In this document: positions 34,801 to 48,232 of the stretch, one piece after another
Layout of the letters: each line of letters begins with the position of its first letter
Numbering within the stretch: position 1 is the first letter of the stretch
NCBI GenBank assembly: GCA_021234535.1
Contig: SFZH01000008.1
Coordinates: forward strand, 23,414,739 to 23,478,738
Origin: Stichopus chloronotus
Taxonomy: Eukaryota; Echinodermata; Holothuroidea; Aspidochirotida; Stichopodidae
DNA: 64,000 bases
Direction: 5' to 3'
The notes under the pieces: generated by a model
What the model saw: the letters and a program-made list of their open reading frames with translations, nothing else
Told to the model about the DNA's origin: nothing
The model's database searches: none
Translations under genes and position numbers: made by a program

Positions 34801-36235
34801 ATTTTCCCGGCCCGCTTTACAGGTTTAATTTTTACTGCTGTCAATATAAAAAACTTTATAGAGATGAAAAAACTGATGAATATTCACTGGAAACTGGTTC
34901 TCCTAACAAAACAAATCTTTTGTTTAAAAAAGCGATATTAACATTTTAATGCATTTTGTGTTAATATTGCCTGCATTAACGTCTTGTGCCCTGATTTGTA
35001 AATTCATAAAAGGACATTATTACAAAAACAAGTGGTAAATAATGGAACAAAAATTGCCTCTTGCTTTGAAACTGAACATGTTCATGGCATGGTAACTTGA
35101 AAGCGACAAGAAAAGTTTACTCAATTCAAGCTATTTCGTGAGTTGTGATGATTGTAACTCTTATCAGTAGTGAAAACTTAAGTACATGAATTTAGAAATC
35201 TCTTCCTCTTGAGAAAGGTGTGTTAGATTAGTTAAAAATTTTGCAACAACTAAGTTTCGGGTGGTTGAAGTAGGCGACCTGTACAACACACCCTTTATTA
35301 CTTGAAAAGCTAACTAGTATAACTCTTAACGTCTTTCCTATAGTGAGTATGCCTCATGATCGTTGAACCTTTGAGCTACGGGTACTTTTCATAAAGCTTA
35401 TTGTAGATGTATTTTCTTCATTTAACACCTAGAATTATTACTCAGATACAGAACAGAATTTTAGATTTCTGTCCGTTTGAGTTTATTGTTCCCATAAAAT
35501 CCCACTGTGTGCTGACAATAGTCACCTATTGTTTGTGACTTGTAACCCCCCCCCCCCCCTTCGTAAGGCATAATTTATACCATCAATTGAAGTAAAAGTT
35601 TTTATGGAAACAAACTTATGAATATTCATTTTAAACTGCTTCTCCTCTTAAAACAAAACTTTAATTTGAAAGGTAGATGAATTCGGTTTCAGATGCTTCG
35701 CCTTTTCTTAATATTTTTTGTATCAAATAATATTTACATGAAATATAAGAACGGATTGATCCTAGAATTGTAAGCTATTCATTCACAAAACGCAGATTGG
35801 AGGAACGAAAAAAATTCCTCCGTTCAAGCGGTTGGCGTTAATCGTCTTGATCATGTAAAATAAGAAAACCGCTATAAATAACGTTTAAATGTGCGACATT
35901 CCCATCTTAAAATATGTTGTGTTAGCACTTGCCTGCAACAACGTTTTGTGACGGGATGTGGGAATTTACAGAAGGACGTGATAACAAGAACAAACGGTAA
36001 ATATGGGAACAAAAAATTGTCCTCTAGCAAATGAGCTTAAGACTTCATCGTCAGTGTATTGTAACTTGGAAGTGACGTAGATAGTCAACTCAATTCAGCT
36101 GTATCATGAGTTGTAGTGATCGCAATTCCTACCAGCAGTGAAGATGTTGGGTGGTTGAAGTACGCGACCTGTACAACACACCATACTTAATGGAAAGCAA
36201 ACAAATATTACTTTAACGTCTTAAAATCTCAATTT
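34801..36235. repeat. Older, diverged copies of the 1.09-kb unit
   Basis: From 34801 the unit continues in diverged form (GAATATTCACTGGAAACTGG, GTAGGCGACCTGTACAACAC) to a C-run near 35547. A second diverged copy follows to about 36200. Neither holds the intact palindrome: the first skips it and the second keeps only ATGAATTCGGTTTCAG and a decayed right arm near 35680..35710. The array thus has an old and a young layer. Confidence 0.75.
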
Positions 36236-39200
36236 ATACCATCAATTGAAAGGGAAAGAAAGCTTGTTAAAATTTTTGTTTTGGGAAATTGGCTACTCAG
36301 TGACAATTTTGTATTCTATTTAGTCTAGAAGCATGATACTAAAGCTCACGGAAAGAAATAATTGAATAATTACTACGTAAAACACACTGCATACCCTATC
36401 AAACCAATTTTGCACCAAGCAACTTCAGTCGCGTTTTCACAAATAAACAATTTGATTTCATTGACTTTCATTGCGTCAGGATACCAAACCTTTTTTCAGT
36501 ACTTCAAAAGTCACTGCTCCTTAAAACATAAACAGAGGGTAATCTTATAGCTGATCACTGTAAACTCGGACGCCTCATTCACAGAATATAAATGGTCTTT
36601 TGTGATCCCTCCATCAAAACAACTAGTAGGCAATCCACGGAGTAGTTGAAATCCTCATCAGTATAAGTTTTCTCATCAATATCGTTTTTTCGCAGTTTAA
36701 ACTCAAGGAAAGCCTTCATATTAACTGGAATCCGCCTAACCTGAACAAACAACCGTAATCCTCATTATTTTCTCTATTCGACCAAGTGTTACTTCTACTA
36801 AATATTTTTTTTTTTTCACGACTCATCAATTGGTAGTCGTTTACTTCGTCTTATTTAGTCTTATTCATCACCTGACGATAAAAGGTGATGAAGTTGACCT
36901 TCCGAGACACTTAGTGTTTTCATTATAATTTTTGTATTCTTGTAAATATACTTATGTTTGCCATCAAATCAGTGATGTCATGTAATTATCTGGACTTGTC
37001 CTTCGAAGAACATTCCCAATATCGTTTCCCATCATTATTGGGTACCCATCATGCTGTACTGTGTCCCAAATCTCGTTAAAGTATACATATGATTCACATT
37101 CAGAAGTTATGGGGAGAAGAGCAGGATGAAAATTCAAATTTATTTAATGGTCTTATTTAGGCCTCAAATTCGTCACAGTTTCTTGCAAGTGTGGCTGAAA
37201 ATCGCATACAGTGCGCGTCAAAAGTATCCCCAGAAAACGAAATCAACAGTTCAGCACGCACCATCACTGTTGGCGTTTTAGGACATTATATCTTACCTAT
37301 CAAGTTCATTCGACTTACCGTCTGTAGGATGGTATACTTAGGTACATACCGTGCACTCACACAATTACACATACATCTGGATACCCCTTTCCGCCACCTC
37401 ACCACAATAGGATTCCTGATCCATGTGATTTGTGCATCCTAAGGAAATCTACTAACCCCATTTGGTTTTAGTGGAATGCTTAAGAGGCCAACTATTTAAG
37501 TGTCAATTCACTAGAGCAGCTCAATGGATTACAGGATCTCCTCGCTGTTATGCTACGAACAGGAATGAGATAACCACCTTGAACCGGCGACAATATCCGC
37601 ATCCAAAATAATTGCTCATGAACTATTAACGACGACAAATGTCAAAACATTTAAAAAAAAAAATTGAAAGCCCTCATAAACCCTATCCATAACCGAAACA
37701 TTGACAAGGTACAGATCAATGCATAAAAGATACACCTTTTGGTTTCCATTTTTGAGATTTAAATGAAAATATTTTTCTATATTTAAATCATCTGGAAGCT
37801 GAAATCTTTAAACTTAAGACCTCCTCCTCCTTCCCTGGATATAATACTATGTATCAAATGCCTGACATTTACCCCCTTTCCTCCCACATTCTTACTTGAG
37901 CTTCATAGATTATAGGTTATTTCCAAACCGCCCTTCAGGGATTCTTCCAAACGGTATTAAATCGAATTCATAAGTCAGTGAAGATCTTACTAAACAACAA
38001 AACTTCTAACAGTCTGTCTCCACCTCTAGTAAAAACAAAAAAGTCGAAAGAACAATAGACAATCGCACAAGGACCCACTTGGAACAAAACATTTACTTTT
38101 TTCGGCAAGGTAAATTCAACATAATCAGACTTCTTTACTCTCCGGAATTCACATTGGGCTTATCAAATATTCTTCTACAACTGCTTTCGTCCTAGAAGTC
38201 GAAAAATAGCTTTTAATAACGCGTTGCACTCCGGTATCAGATACAAAATGCCAAAATTTAAGCTACCATTTTAACTAGACTCTTCTCTTTCTTTCTCCCC
38301 AACCGCGAAGTCTAAATTCACTGCAACCCTATCCTAGCGATACCCTTAACGTAAGGCATCCTTTAACGTAACTTGAATATTCTCCACGCTACAAACAACA
38401 AATTCAGTCAGTATGTCGATAATAATGATATACAACGCACAAAATATAAACAGAAACTTAAATGAAAAAATGCAATTTCTTACCTTGCAAGCTGGTGCTT
38501 CATGAAACTAACGTCTCGAAAAGATTTTTCTTAATATACTCTCTTTTTATATATAAGATACTGTTTCTTTATATACTCTTTCTTTTCTAAAGGCTTTTTA
38601 AACACAAAATCTCTATAATGCTTTTATTGGAACCTCTCCCAGTGCAGCTTTCCTTTGTGTCACTTTCGGAAACAAACTTTAACTTTAAACGTCAATGCAA
38701 TAAATCTTCGATGTCGTTGCTGGATGGGCACAACTGCAATATCTCCATTACCTCTCTGATAACTCCGATGTTCGGTCCGATATTCTGGTAACTTGTAAAG
38801 ACTGACCACCAATTTCTCTTACCACCATAGCTGACGTCAATGAGCAAAATTCTGAATAGAATTCGTACAAGTTGCAACCCATATCGGCTCGCTCTTAAAA
38901 TCCTACATTGGTAGGTCTCATACCCACAACCCTGACAACGCAATATACGCTCTTTTTTCATTTTGTCAGAAACTTTAACATCTGAAACTTTACAAGGATA
39001 ACAACAACTCGGTTGTAGATAGATCTGAACGCCAGCTACTAAAATACCAAGCCGCTACAATGCATTCCCCCAAACATCGTAATTATTTATGCAGAAACTC
39101 CACTTCCCCTTAATCCGCACTCCTGTCTCGTCTCACTTCCATTATCTTACATGGTGAACTGTTACAGCTTTGTTTAAGAATGCAGTCTGATTGTAGACAA

Positions 39201-41860
39201 TCCTCATTTGAAGGGTCAATCCATTGTTGCCAATGGATAGTCTTGCCTTAAAAGGAAAACAAGGAAAAAATGCTAGATCATCCACACTCCTTTGCAGGAC
39301 CTTTTGTGAGGGCGATCAGAAGCGGATCTTTATCATTATACATATGCATCTAGCTGTATGTACCTTTTTATAAAGGCCATTTGATGAGCATCTACAAAAG
39401 AGCTGGCTTTATTCAAAAGTTACAGAGCGAAACTCAGAACAAAAATCCGTTGAAATTGTGCTAATCTGTTACCGTTTTTGACATACCCTTTTTCAAAGTT
39501 TGATGAAAAAATATGATGATAACGTGGGGTAGTGCGCAGCGTTAGTATTTTTCCATAATTAACATTTTCATATTTTACAAGTTTTCATATTTTGCAAGTG
39601 ATATCAATATTATGTAAAGACGAAAAAACATGCCACCATGACAAAACAAAACAAAAGACACATCAAGAAATGTCCTTAAAAAAGGGATAACATAATACAT
39701 ATGATGCGAGTCCCTCTCTTGACGTCATATATTTGCATACTTAGCCAATGCTCATTTACGACGCAGTTATAAGACAGGAATTCTGTGTACTTTGTAAAAT
39801 TGTCCAATATTCTATAGATTTTAAAGACATTTGTGACTATTGTTAAGGTTCTTAATGACTAATACAGACAATATATCCCGAAATGTATTTTTCTTATCTC
39901 ACAACAATTGTTTCTTTTTTTAAGGAGAACGGAGCACTTACAACAAGTAGTTCAGTCGGCTTACCCTTAATTAGTCAAAACAATCGTAGTAAGGAATCAA
40001 ATTGATCAGAAAAACACCAGGTTCATCCCAGGCTGTCCAATATCGGAGTCAATGCCACCTGAAACTCATTAATTAGCACATCTCATATAGCTTGAGGAAT
40101 TTCTCATTTCCCCCCAAAAAAGTCTTGCGAAAATGTCATGAAAATGTTTTGGCGAGGATCTCGGGAGGATTTCTTACAAAGGTAATATATTCTTGCTAGG
40201 GGGGGGGGGGGGGGACGGGATAGATTTGTTTGGAGAAGCGGATAAAAGTCTATAAAGTGCACGACATTAATTAAACCGAGCGCCAGCATCTGTGGTGTGT
40301 GGCGTGCGTAAATTCTGTTGGTTAAAATACAGTTCAGAACGCCGGAAAATACATGTCCCACCATTGAGGATAATTTAAAGCATTCTAATTTCGAGATGTT
40401 TTGTGTTAAAACTTTAATTTTCGGTGATATGATTCTTCCAGTATATATTTTTCCTAATGTAACTTTTTTATAAATAAACAGATACCCTCCTGCGATGATT
40501 ATTAAAGTAGAATGCTCTGAATGCAAAGTTCCAAGGTTAGTTGGCGAATGGGGAGAAACTACTCAGCTGTATCAGGTAAAAAGGGTAAGATGCAATCTGG
40601 TGCAGTGTTTTGTATCTTTTGAAGTATGTTTTCCCCTGAAATCCCAGTTTCCCTTAATCTAACAATATTACCTTACTTCGTGCTGAACATTCTTTTTAAC
40701 CTTCGCTAATGTTACCATAACAAAGCGGAGATTGTATTGCACCTATATGTAAATGACAGCCAAAATATGCATATCTATGAAGTGGAATTTGAACAGCAGA
40801 TAACGTGAAATGGATGACCGGTGGCCTATAGGGAGAGGCCTCTGGCACGGGGTAGCAGCAGTAAATGCGTGTGTTTACAGCAACATCGAATGGTGAGGCT
40901 GAACATTAGGCCTACACTTGGGCATAATACACACACATTAAACCGTGAAAGAGTCAAAAGCAGTATCAAGGGAAAGATACGCTGAAAACGACAGTAAAGA
41001 AATGTCCCATTAACCGGCGGAGTCCACCTTAAAGCCTACCAGAGACACAACAGCCACGATCAGATCCGGCTAAGAGCATGCATCAATGTAGCAGCGAGAC
41101 GATTAGGCAGAGAGGGGGTGGGTCCTCGCCTAAGCGAAAATGATTCACTATCAGAAGTTCCAATGTTCGAGGTTTTTTTTTTTTTGCAGGATCGATACAA
41201 TCGTTTGGTTTAGAATATGTAAATGACAATGTACATAATGTATACATTTGACAATTACGTTTAAAAGCTAAAATACTTTATGAAAAATAACAGATCAATA
41301 CAATTTATATCGTGAATAATGTTTTACGTACATTGTCTTGTTGAGTCTTGACTTGTTTTTTGGGGGGTTTTTTCATAGAAAAAGGGCTCACCGTCTCATA
41401 CAAAGAAAGGTTATGTGGCCTGTGCATCACTTTAGGCGCTGCCCTTTTTTTGTGGGGAAGGAAAGCGGTGAACGACTCAGCATTTAAGCTTAGGGGAAGA
41501 GCCAGACAGTTGAAATGGCGAAGTCTGTATGTCCCGCACCACCATCGAATTACACACTAAAAACCGACCCTCGAGGGTCGCTTGTGCATGCAAGGGAAGT
41601 CATATCAGATTTTTCCTACCTTTCATGTGATTGGTAATGACGTAACCTGTCATAGCATTTTAAAAATTCCTGTGTCGACGATTCGGATTTTAAACTACAA
41701 GGGGTGAAAGTTCTGGAAGATGCTCAATGCCCCTTGACATGACGGCTGTAGGACCGAAATAACACAACAAAAACTTTTCAAAGATTTTCTAAAACAATCT
41801 TAATCGCTTTCAGTCTTTCTAAAATTCGCATTACCTTTACTTTTACTGGTGCTCTTCAGC
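36236..41860. other. Gene-poor stretch, no supported gene
   Basis: No convincing exon, RNA gene or complete mobile element. The minus frame 38692..38961 has a CxxC-like CQGC pair and fairly protein-like composition, but no splice or homology support. Around 40130..40340 are a G-run and fragments resembling the internal unit of the 17.2-kb element. A 16-bp perfect palindrome (CGACCCTCGAGGGTCG) lies at 41565..41580. Confidence 0.4.
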
Positions 41861-41892
41861 TTCCCAGTAAATAATAGTAAACCTTAGGCAAC

Positions 41893-41976
41893 GCAGATGT
41901 CGGGCGATCCGCAGACCTTGGCCAGCACAGGTATTGGGCACTGCGCAGATGTCGGGCACTGCGCAGATGTCGGACA
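41893..41976. repeat. Short tandem repeat, ~22-bp period
   Basis: GCGCAGATGTCGGGCACT and variants repeat three to four times. It also drives the CADVGHCADVG-like open frame, which is not a gene. Confidence 0.75.
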
Positions 41977-42704
41977 GTACAGCTGGTGGGCGGCGCAGGA
42001 GTTCAGCGGCGCAGGGGTAAAGCGGCGCAGGTTCGTTCGCACGGACCTTTTAGAGTACAACTGCAAAAACCTCGAAAACACGCATACTCTTTTTCACCTA
42101 GCTACTTACACCCTTCTGTCAAAACTTTCATGAACACCCCTTAGAAGGGCTTTTCCTTCCTCAATGATGACAATTCTATACCAGAACTAACCAAATCCCC
42201 ACCCCTATTAGCATTACGCCAGCCTCCCAACCCCCGGGCTATTCTAACGTCGTCCAAACTTCTTGATACAGATTCTTTGTGTTCTTCTTCAGCGTATTGA
42301 AGAGTGAGTTACTGAGGATGATCGGGAACCTGCAGTTGGGGATGATGACTATGCTACCGGTGGTTATGTGGGGACATATTTGGCAACGAGGTGTGTTGAA
42401 ACCATTGTTGCCTAAGTTGAAAGAATCAAGGAGCATAACAAATTACTCTTGTGTATCGTATCTTATTCTTTCAAGAAATTGCATCTTCCTAATGTCTGAT
42501 CTTTGATACAATTTTGGTCTACTTTGTCCTCAGACGGATAACATGTCTGCAATAAATTTCTTCCAAGGTCACTCCCATTAAAACACGATGGTCTATGGGA
42601 TTTCAACTAACCATGAATGTATTCCTGTAATCCCTTGTAAGATTTTGAAGAACATGTTTAATTTTCAACTATTTCTGTCCTAAATTAAAATTTAAGCAAA
42701 ATCC

Positions 42705-42965
42705 AATTCTCGTGAAATCACACGAGTGCATTCCTCATGTGCCAGTCATCTCATACAGTTTTCACGAGATCTCGTACAATCCTCATGAAATCTTATGAAA
42801 TTCTCCTGAAATCTCCTGAAATCTCATGAAATTCATCTGAGATCTCGTGAAATTTTCTTGAGATCTCACAAAATTCCCATGAGACATCATACAATTCTCC
42901 CAAAATCTCATGAGATCTCACAAAAGTCTCATGTGCTCTCTTTAGAGAATTGTGTGAGAAATTTT
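42705..42965. repeat. Simple repeat of TCTCATGAAAT-like words
   Basis: A run of about 20 degenerate 10-12-base words of the form (A/T)TCTC(A/C)TGAAAT. The minus-strand frame over it, rich in repeated HEIS-like residues, is a product of the repeat. Confidence 0.75.
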
Positions 42966-43938
42966 TATAAGGGGACCTCATTTCATACTTGCAAGATTTG
43001 TTATGAATCTAAGTTTCACTAAATTTGTCAACTTTTAAGTCGTAATGAAATTTTACATTGGTACTGTATTTTTCTATTGGACTGTATTTTTTACACGACA
43101 AGTAGAAATTTTAATGGGAATGTAGAAACGATATCTCATCAAAACGGTACACTTGTCACGTGACGAAGTGTTGCATAACTTGTCAAAATAACAATTTTCC
43201 TACATTCTGTCTATTATGAAAAGCTGACGTAATTTCAGACTTTTGTTTACTTGACGTCAAAGTTTCAATTTTTAGAAAAATGCATTTTGCGAGAAAACTC
43301 TTCTTTCGCAATTTCCCCTTCTACGCTTCCCTTTTTTATGATTGGTGAAGAAATATATATGCGTTTTTCAAGCAAAGTAGAAACTAAACTTGGTAAAGAC
43401 TACGGTGATCTACCCTCATCTTGATTCTTCCCTTTTTGCCGTCTTTACGGGAGAGTGTATACTCTGACGAAGACTACAATAAGTAAAAGTTATAAATTAA
43501 AACAAAGAAAACAATTGTGACATGTGGACAAAAGAGGAAAATGAAGTGTGCAACAGGCTGCAGGTACTATAGTTACATTCGAAGAATTTTTTAAGGAAAA
43601 ATAAAACTGATTTCAAATATAGAACATGTAGACAGTGTTGTACTTTTTTGGGAAAGTAAAATTCGACTTTTGTTTAAAATCATATTAAAAGTATTATGTG
43701 AACTTACATATGTCAATTAACACAAACTAATGTTTTCCTAAGACTGTGGATGGAGAGGGACTATTTCGGCGAGAATTAAGTGTTTCACTATACGGAACGG
43801 TCATCCACAATTCTGCAATATGATATTATCAAGTAAACAGTGATAGAGCATAAAACACAATGTAGATAATTAAAAGTCTAAGATTAAACTAGGGCAAAAA
43901 AGAAATACAAGTCCTCGCCTCAACTGTAAAAGTATCTC

Positions 43939-44009
43939 GGGCCTATCCACGAGTCGAACCCGGACCTCTCGCACCCTAAGTGAGAATCATACCACTAGAC
44001 CAACAGGCC
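43939..44009 (-). pseudogene. tRNA-Pro(AGG)-like pseudogene
   Basis: The acceptor stem (GGCCTGT with ATAGGCC) and D arm are intact, and the anticodon would be AGG. One base is missing before the T stem, the T stem has a mismatch and a wobble (CCGGG against CGTGG), and the anticodon stem has an A-C mismatch. Compare the intact copy at 49669..49740. It is probably not functional. Confidence 0.65.
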
Positions 44010-44944
44010 GCCGAGCTGGCATGTGGTGCACGTAGTATATGAACCTATATTGGAAAGTTGTATTCGTTTGTATTGATGTTAGTCTTTCTATGATGGTCAC
44101 AAATTCACAATACTCTTAAAGTGATGGAATCATAATTTCCCCGGTATACTTGAATTAGACAATTAGACATAATATCTTTTTATACACATGTTTTTCGATA
44201 CGGAGAATGCGTGGGGCACGTATGCGTTATACTCTAAGAACTGGATGGTTCTTGTACTAACTTCATTGTGTAACCGGTACCCAGCCCAAAAAAACAAGTC
44301 AATTGAAGTTAACTTAATCGAGCACTTCCTATCTTGCAACTCCTGGCAGTGCCTACGGGTACGTAACCGCGGGAGTTGCCCTGATCTGACACAACAACAG
44401 TAGCTTTGCAAGGTTTGAAATAGCCGGAGTATCAGAATCAGAGCCAAGGAAGGCAGCGGTGTCACAGAATATTTGGGCAAACCAGGTGTCAATAAACGTA
44501 GGAAAAGGTGATGTACGGCTTGACCGAGTTAATAATTAAAGCCATGATTAGTCTAAGCAGTCACTTTGGGTAGCTTAAGTCAGGTATATCGGCTAGAGGT
44601 ATATTCTGTGCAACAAAACGGAACCACTGCACTCCGGGCGGCCGGGGCGACTACTCCTCCTTAAAAAAGGCTAATAACTACCAGTACCACACTAAGCCAA
44701 TGCCCTGGCCGCGGTCTCTCGCGACATTTTTGCAGTCATATCTTTGACACTGCAAACTGACGGCGATGTAAAATTCCCCAGATTTCCCGACGAATGTCCA
44801 GTTAAAAACGTCTCAAGTGTTTGTGATTGAATTTAAAGATTGCGGCTTCAGTTTCTGGATTCGGAGATTACTGGTGAAGCTGGCTATGAGCAACGGCCCT
44901 ACAAAATGAAGCCTAGGCCAATGTAGGGAGAAGACGGTGGGGCG

Positions 44945-46310
44945 ACGGAGACTGGACTCGATACTGTACAGAGACGGTCATCCTACCCCACCGTGCGCAA
45001 AAGGTCGTATAAAGTTCAGTCTTCCGGTGTTTACCCAGTGGCGGCGCCAGAATGTCAGACTTGGGGGGCAAACTGAGGGTAGAGGACTGAATGTTGGGGG
45101 GCAAAGATTTTGCCTTGCGGGTGGGGTCCAGGGGCAAAGCCCCGGTTGGGGTCCAGGGGGCGAAGCCCCCGGAAGCTCTGAGGTATTAGCATATCTCTGG
45201 GTCGAAAATTAAGTCCCAAGAGAGGCATATTATTTATTTTTATATTATTTATTTTTTCTGTTGACCGTACTCCAAGGTGCCCAACTTTTTTCTTAGGGAG
45301 TACCATTTCACATTTACGCGGTGCCACAGAGTACACACACCCACACACACATAGGCTACATAGGGAACACTTCCATTCCATTCCTATATTTAGGAAAAAA
45401 ATTAGGAAAACAACCACCTACCCGCCCTTCCATTATGCTGGACGGTAAACATTCCAGAGAAAATTGGTCTGACCAGGCTGGCCTACTGTTAAAGTGCCTG
45501 CAAGGGCATGATATGAAAACTAGCAGCCTGTGTAACATAAATTAGGCATATATCAATCATGGTTCCCCGGAAGCTGTTCTTATTCAGTCCAATGCCAATA
45601 CATAGTTTTGTGATTAAATTAATTTTGGATGAGTACAAGATCTGATTGGGAAGGGTGAGAGCAACTGGGGGGGGGGGGTCCTGGGGCAAGGAAACAATCC
45701 GGAGGGGCGAATGCCCCTCATGCCCCCCCCCCCCCCGTAGCGCCGCCATTGTGTTTACCCCAGATTTATTTAACTTTTTCTTTATTCCCCTCAGACAGTA
45801 AGATTAGACAATAGAACACATTAAAAATAGTAAACTTAGACCCTGTTCTCAGAGAGGTTGCACAACACTTTCCTGATTGGTAGATCACCAATGGCAACCG
45901 CCTCACTCCATTACGTAGGTCAACCATTTGACCTGTGATTGGTTAATATCAAAATCTGTCCCGTGACCCTTAGCAGTTCGGCGTGGGTTGATCCATCGAC
46001 CTCGCCACGCCGCTGACACTGGCTTTCTGGATGTCGGACTGTCAACGTTGTTTTCTTTTGTGTACTATGTAGTCTTGTGTCACCGTTGTTATGTAAACTC
46101 TCTCCATCCTTTCGTTTCTCTCTTTCAATCGTCATCGTCAGAAAATTTTAATTAATTTGTGTGTGTGCCAGTCAAATCAAACAATAACTGGAACTCTGAT
46201 CAAATCAAAGCTGGAATCTCTCTCTCTCTCTCTCTGGCCTTCCTTCTGTGGTGGCGTCTCTCTCGCTGTGTTACTAAGTTACGTAAGTCATCCGTCGCTG
46301 GGGCAGTCAT
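44945..46310. repeat. Dispersed repeat, copy B (interrupted by the hAT-type element)
   Basis: Same blocks as copy A at 28960..29700. The hAT-type element at 45036..45751 splits it. The right part runs from CAGATTTATTTAAC through TTCTTTATTCCCCTCAGACA to GTGTGTGCCAGTCAAATCAA, a CT-microsatellite, and TCCGTCGCTGGGGCAG. Confidence 0.6.
45036..45751. mobile_element. Non-autonomous hAT-type DNA transposon, 716 bp, with perfect 8-bp target duplication
   Basis: The left end is CAGTGGCGGCGCC and the right end CGCCGCCATTG, an inverted repeat with one mismatch over 11 positions. TGTTTACC flanks it at 45028..45035 and again at 45752..45759, a perfect 8-bp duplication. The inside has GGGGCAAAGCCCC and GGGGGCGAAGCCCCC hairpins and G/C runs but no transposase. 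The element sits inside a dispersed repeat, and the paralogous copy at about 29078 reads TGTTTACC once, i.e. an empty site. Confidence 0.88.
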
Positions 46311-46384
46311 ATCACGACTGTGAACCCCCAAACAACCTATATTTTACAATACAATGCCCACCTTCTTGTAAATCCACGATCAGT

Positions 46385-46416
46385 GAAGCCGACGGAGCCG
46401 GTGTAGCCACTCCGGA
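46385..46416. repeat. GC-rich hairpin repeat, copy 1 of 4
   Basis: CGGAGCCGGTGTAGCCACTC plus CGG, with CGGAG at the left paired to CTCCG at the right. Copy 3 shares the preceding GAAGCCGA exactly. Confidence 0.65.
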
Positions 46417-46504
46417 TTTTGCAAGCATTCTCAACGTACACTATTAAACAGCAGTATTCAGTATGGTCAGTGATGTGTCGTTCTCAAAACAAATTAAAGG
46501 GCAA

Positions 46505-46560
46505 TGCACGGAGGAGCCGCTGTAGCCACTCCGGGCAAACCGTTGGGACTTTGAAAAAAT
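46505..46560. repeat. GC-rich hairpin repeat, copy 2 of 4
   Basis: GGAGGAGCCGCTGTAGCCAC then TCCGGGC, followed by a shared tail GTTGGGACTTTGAAAAAAT. Confidence 0.6.
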
Positions 46561-48130
46561 ATATATAGTGTGTACCACAGAGAATAATATAGTAAGCTAG
46601 AGTGTGGACTTCCAATACCACTAATACTTAACGGCTGTGACACCATGGAGAGAGGTCCGCCATATATGAAGAGGGCAAAAAGGTTATGCTATGTGTGCAT
46701 TGTGTGTGTGCTGTAAATTCTCGAGTGAGAAATCGCGCACATATGAATTACGAAAAACTCAACAAGTTTTGCCTTCAGCTTAAATTATATTAATGTGCTG
46801 TGAAATTAAAGAATGGAAGTCACAGCAACCGTAAATAGTGAAAATTCGCTGGTAACAAAGGAGCCTTTTCGAACAACCGTGACCTCCTAACGTTTAGCCT
46901 AGCCAAGGCCCTATGCCTAAGTTAGACCATATAGTGTATCCTAGGCTCAATGAGTGTGTTTCACTGACCTGTGTGGCCTAATATAGGGTAACCAAAGGTT
47001 CAGGAAAACAATACGCCCCACGGTAGCCGGTGGTGCAGCCACGAAAATTTTCGTTGGGGCTGGGGTAAGGGGGTACTAGCTATGTCCATCCAGGTTAGCC
47101 TAATCGGATGGTTTGGTAAGAAATAGGCTATAGATTACGCCGAAAGCAATCCCAGCCAGAGACACAGCCCGGCTATATTGTGGGAATGTTTTCCATGGGG
47201 GGAGGGGTCCAGCGTTTAGCAGCAATATAAAAATTTCCCCATACACGATGCTAAAGAGTGAAGACTTTCATTTTTTGCCACTTTTAGTCTGTACTTATTC
47301 TCTCAAGGTGGTATTTCCCCTGCCTCCAGAAGTTACACCACTGATCCTAGGCGGTGGTGAGCATGGCACAGCACATTTTCTCAAGAGCCTTTATTCCAGT
47401 GTGGTGGCGTCTGGGTGCACAAGGTTTCCATGACCCGCCCCCGTACCCCTCATATCTGTGCCACTGCATAGGCTTGAACTAAGTGTGAAAATTGTTTTGG
47501 TCACACTGATAACAATTTCTGAGGGTCTCTCTGAGAAAGCGCTATCCGAACAATATATAACTAGATTTCTTACCTTCATAATAGTAAGAACAACAATCGT
47601 TCTTCTTGGTTTAAAATGTTGGTCACTGGCAGCGTATCGTCTACAGATAAGTTGTCTTTCAAAGGGAAATGAATCTATTTCAAAACTAGTACGATAAAGC
47701 TTTCCTCTGGTGATCCATAAAAATAATATTCAGCAGTCTAAATGTTATTCCACATTTTGAGAAAATGTTGGCCACATATGATGGGTATTTCACGTAATCC
47801 TCGCGCATGTTAAAAAAGTGACGTGTATCCCTTAATTCAAATTCCCTTTATCCAGAGAAGTTCCTCGAAGTTTCATCATCCAGAAAGTAGATCCCACTGC
47901 CTTTCTTTCGTCTGTTAGTACAACCGTACGACAGGCAAGATTGCGGCATCTTGATAAAATACCCGACGTCTTGCTAGACGGCCGTTGACCTTGCGGGCAT
48001 TGCTACACGACAATATTAGTTCTGTGACCTCTTCATACATGGCGGACGTGTCTCCATAGTGTCACAGCAATTTCGTGAAGTCCGCCCTCCAGATTACTAT
48101 ACCATTCTCTTTGGTGTATACCTGCAGTCC
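46561..48130. other. No supported gene between the hairpin repeats
   Basis: AT-rich sequence with scattered short frames and no splice-supported exon. A G-run lies near 47195. Confidence 0.4.
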
Positions 48131-48132
48131 AT

Positions 48133-48190
48133 GATGAAGCCGACGGAGCCGGTGTAGCCACTCCGAAGTCATTGATTGGCCTGGAATTTT
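48133..48190. repeat. GC-rich hairpin repeat, copy 3 of 4
   Basis: GAAGCCGACGGAGCCGGTGT then AGCCACTCCG, followed by ATTGATTGGCCTGGAATTTT, similar to the tails of copies 2 and 4. Confidence 0.65.
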
Positions 48191-48232
48191 CTAACTCCCT
48201 TTTGTAACTGCGCAATATATTTTTCCTTCACG

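Noticed and set aside
38692..38961. Minus-strand 89-codon frame with a CxxC-like pair
   Set aside because: Composition is fairly protein-like, but there is no upstream or downstream exon, no family match and only part of a zinc-binding motif. Not enough to call a gene.
40104..40526. Minus-strand 140-codon frame
   Set aside because: It runs through a G-run (read as repeated Pro) and through fragments similar to the 17.2-kb hAT-type element. It is repeat-derived.
42793..42981. Minus-strand frame with repeated HEIS-like residues
   Set aside because: It is produced by the TCTCATGAAAT simple repeat.
45321..45749. Several overlapping frames on both strands
   Set aside because: They lie inside the non-coding hAT-type element and its G/C runs, and no transposase motif is present.
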